A DNA stretch of 35,008 bases from Streptomyces durocortorensis (GTDB lineage: Bacteria; Actinomycetota; Actinomycetes; Streptomycetales; Streptomycetaceae), in NCBI RefSeq assembly GCF_016901035.1, contig NZ_JAFEUF010000019.1:22340-57347 (forward strand). The letters are read 5' to 3'. Position 1 is the stretch's first letter. Each line of letters starts with the position of its first letter. Of the stretch, positions 34,842 through 35,008 are shown one piece after another. The translations under genes were made by a program, and so were the position numbers. Under the pieces are notes generated by a model, which searched no databases, had not been told where the DNA came from, and worked only from the letters and a program-made list of their open reading frames with translations.

Positions 34842-35008
34842 GGGGGCGGGGACCCCCCGCGGCCGGCCCCACCGCCCCCACGCCCAGCCGGGGGCCATCG
34901 CCCCCCCGGGGGTTTAAGTGGGCGTCGCCGTCACCCTCAAGGCCCACCTCCGGGTCGTCGGCGGGGCGGGTGGGGCGCGTAGCGGCCCGCCGAACGACCC
35001 AGGGGGGG
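34842..35008. other. G/C-saturated right end, no confident gene
   Basis: Runs of G and C dominate, with one less biased patch at 34910-34960. An open frame exists there on the plus strand, but it is too short to judge. The region probably contains sequencing errors, as at the left end. Confidence 0.5.

Overview
The window reads as a high-GC Gram-positive actinomycete, almost certainly a Streptomyces. Sampled stretches are about 70-75% G+C with strongly G/C-ending codons. Actinomycete-specific families occur throughout: an XRE regulator paired with DUF397, a DUF1707 protein, a GPP34 protein, and a type VII secretion locus with an EspI-like ATPase. Both window ends (1-123 and roughly 34838-35008) are C- or G-saturated and disrupt reading frames, so the window is probably a whole draft contig with unreliable ends.

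1-17.4 kb is mostly chromosomal housekeeping. In order: a secreted Ser-Asp-repeat protein, a CDF metal exporter, an acyl-CoA dehydrogenase/thioesterase II operon with a TetR-type dyad upstream, a DUF5713-like protein, an AraC regulator next to a VOC (glyoxalase-fold) protein, a UvrA-like class II ABC ATPase, the XRE/DUF397 pair with a divergent small gene, a YciI-like protein, a small gene split by an apparent frameshift, a GNAT, an HSL-type esterase, a GPP34 protein, a methyltransferase with a His-rich N-terminus, a secreted FG-GAP protein, a membrane-protein gene that looks internally deleted, a protein of unknown family, and a DUF1707 protein. Several genes look leaderless, with a TAnnnT-like -10 box ending 6-7 nt before the start codon.

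17.4-32.0 kb is a type VII secretion (T7SS/ESX) island, all on the minus strand. Read 5' to 3' it has a small Gln-rich membrane protein, eccD, an EspI/SCO5717-like ParA-type ATPase, a three-ATPase eccC, a DUF6177-like protein with a (Gly-Ser)n microsatellite, and a hairpin. Then come two WXG100/ESAT-6-like proteins, a DUF6507-like helical protein with a YxxxD motif, a 955-residue polymorphic toxin, an Imm49-family immunity protein and two small unknown genes. The toxin overlaps the DUF6507-like gene and the immunity gene by 4 bp each. It has a helical N-terminus, about 16 short Pro-[Asp/Glu]-Gly repeats, a low-complexity linker and a C-terminal restriction-endonuclease-like module (D...ExK). 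DNA for that module and Imm49 is 55-60% G+C, against 70-75% around it, as expected for a swapped toxin-immunity cassette. No eccB, eccE or mycosin gene is visible, and ordinary genes bound the locus on both sides.

32.0-34.9 kb has a GNAT, a DUF1905 protein and a PucR-family regulator whose start is lost in the corrupt right end. The best candidate for a little-described system is the T7SS effector unit: two Esx proteins, a DUF6507-like partner, a PxG-repeat toxin and Imm49.
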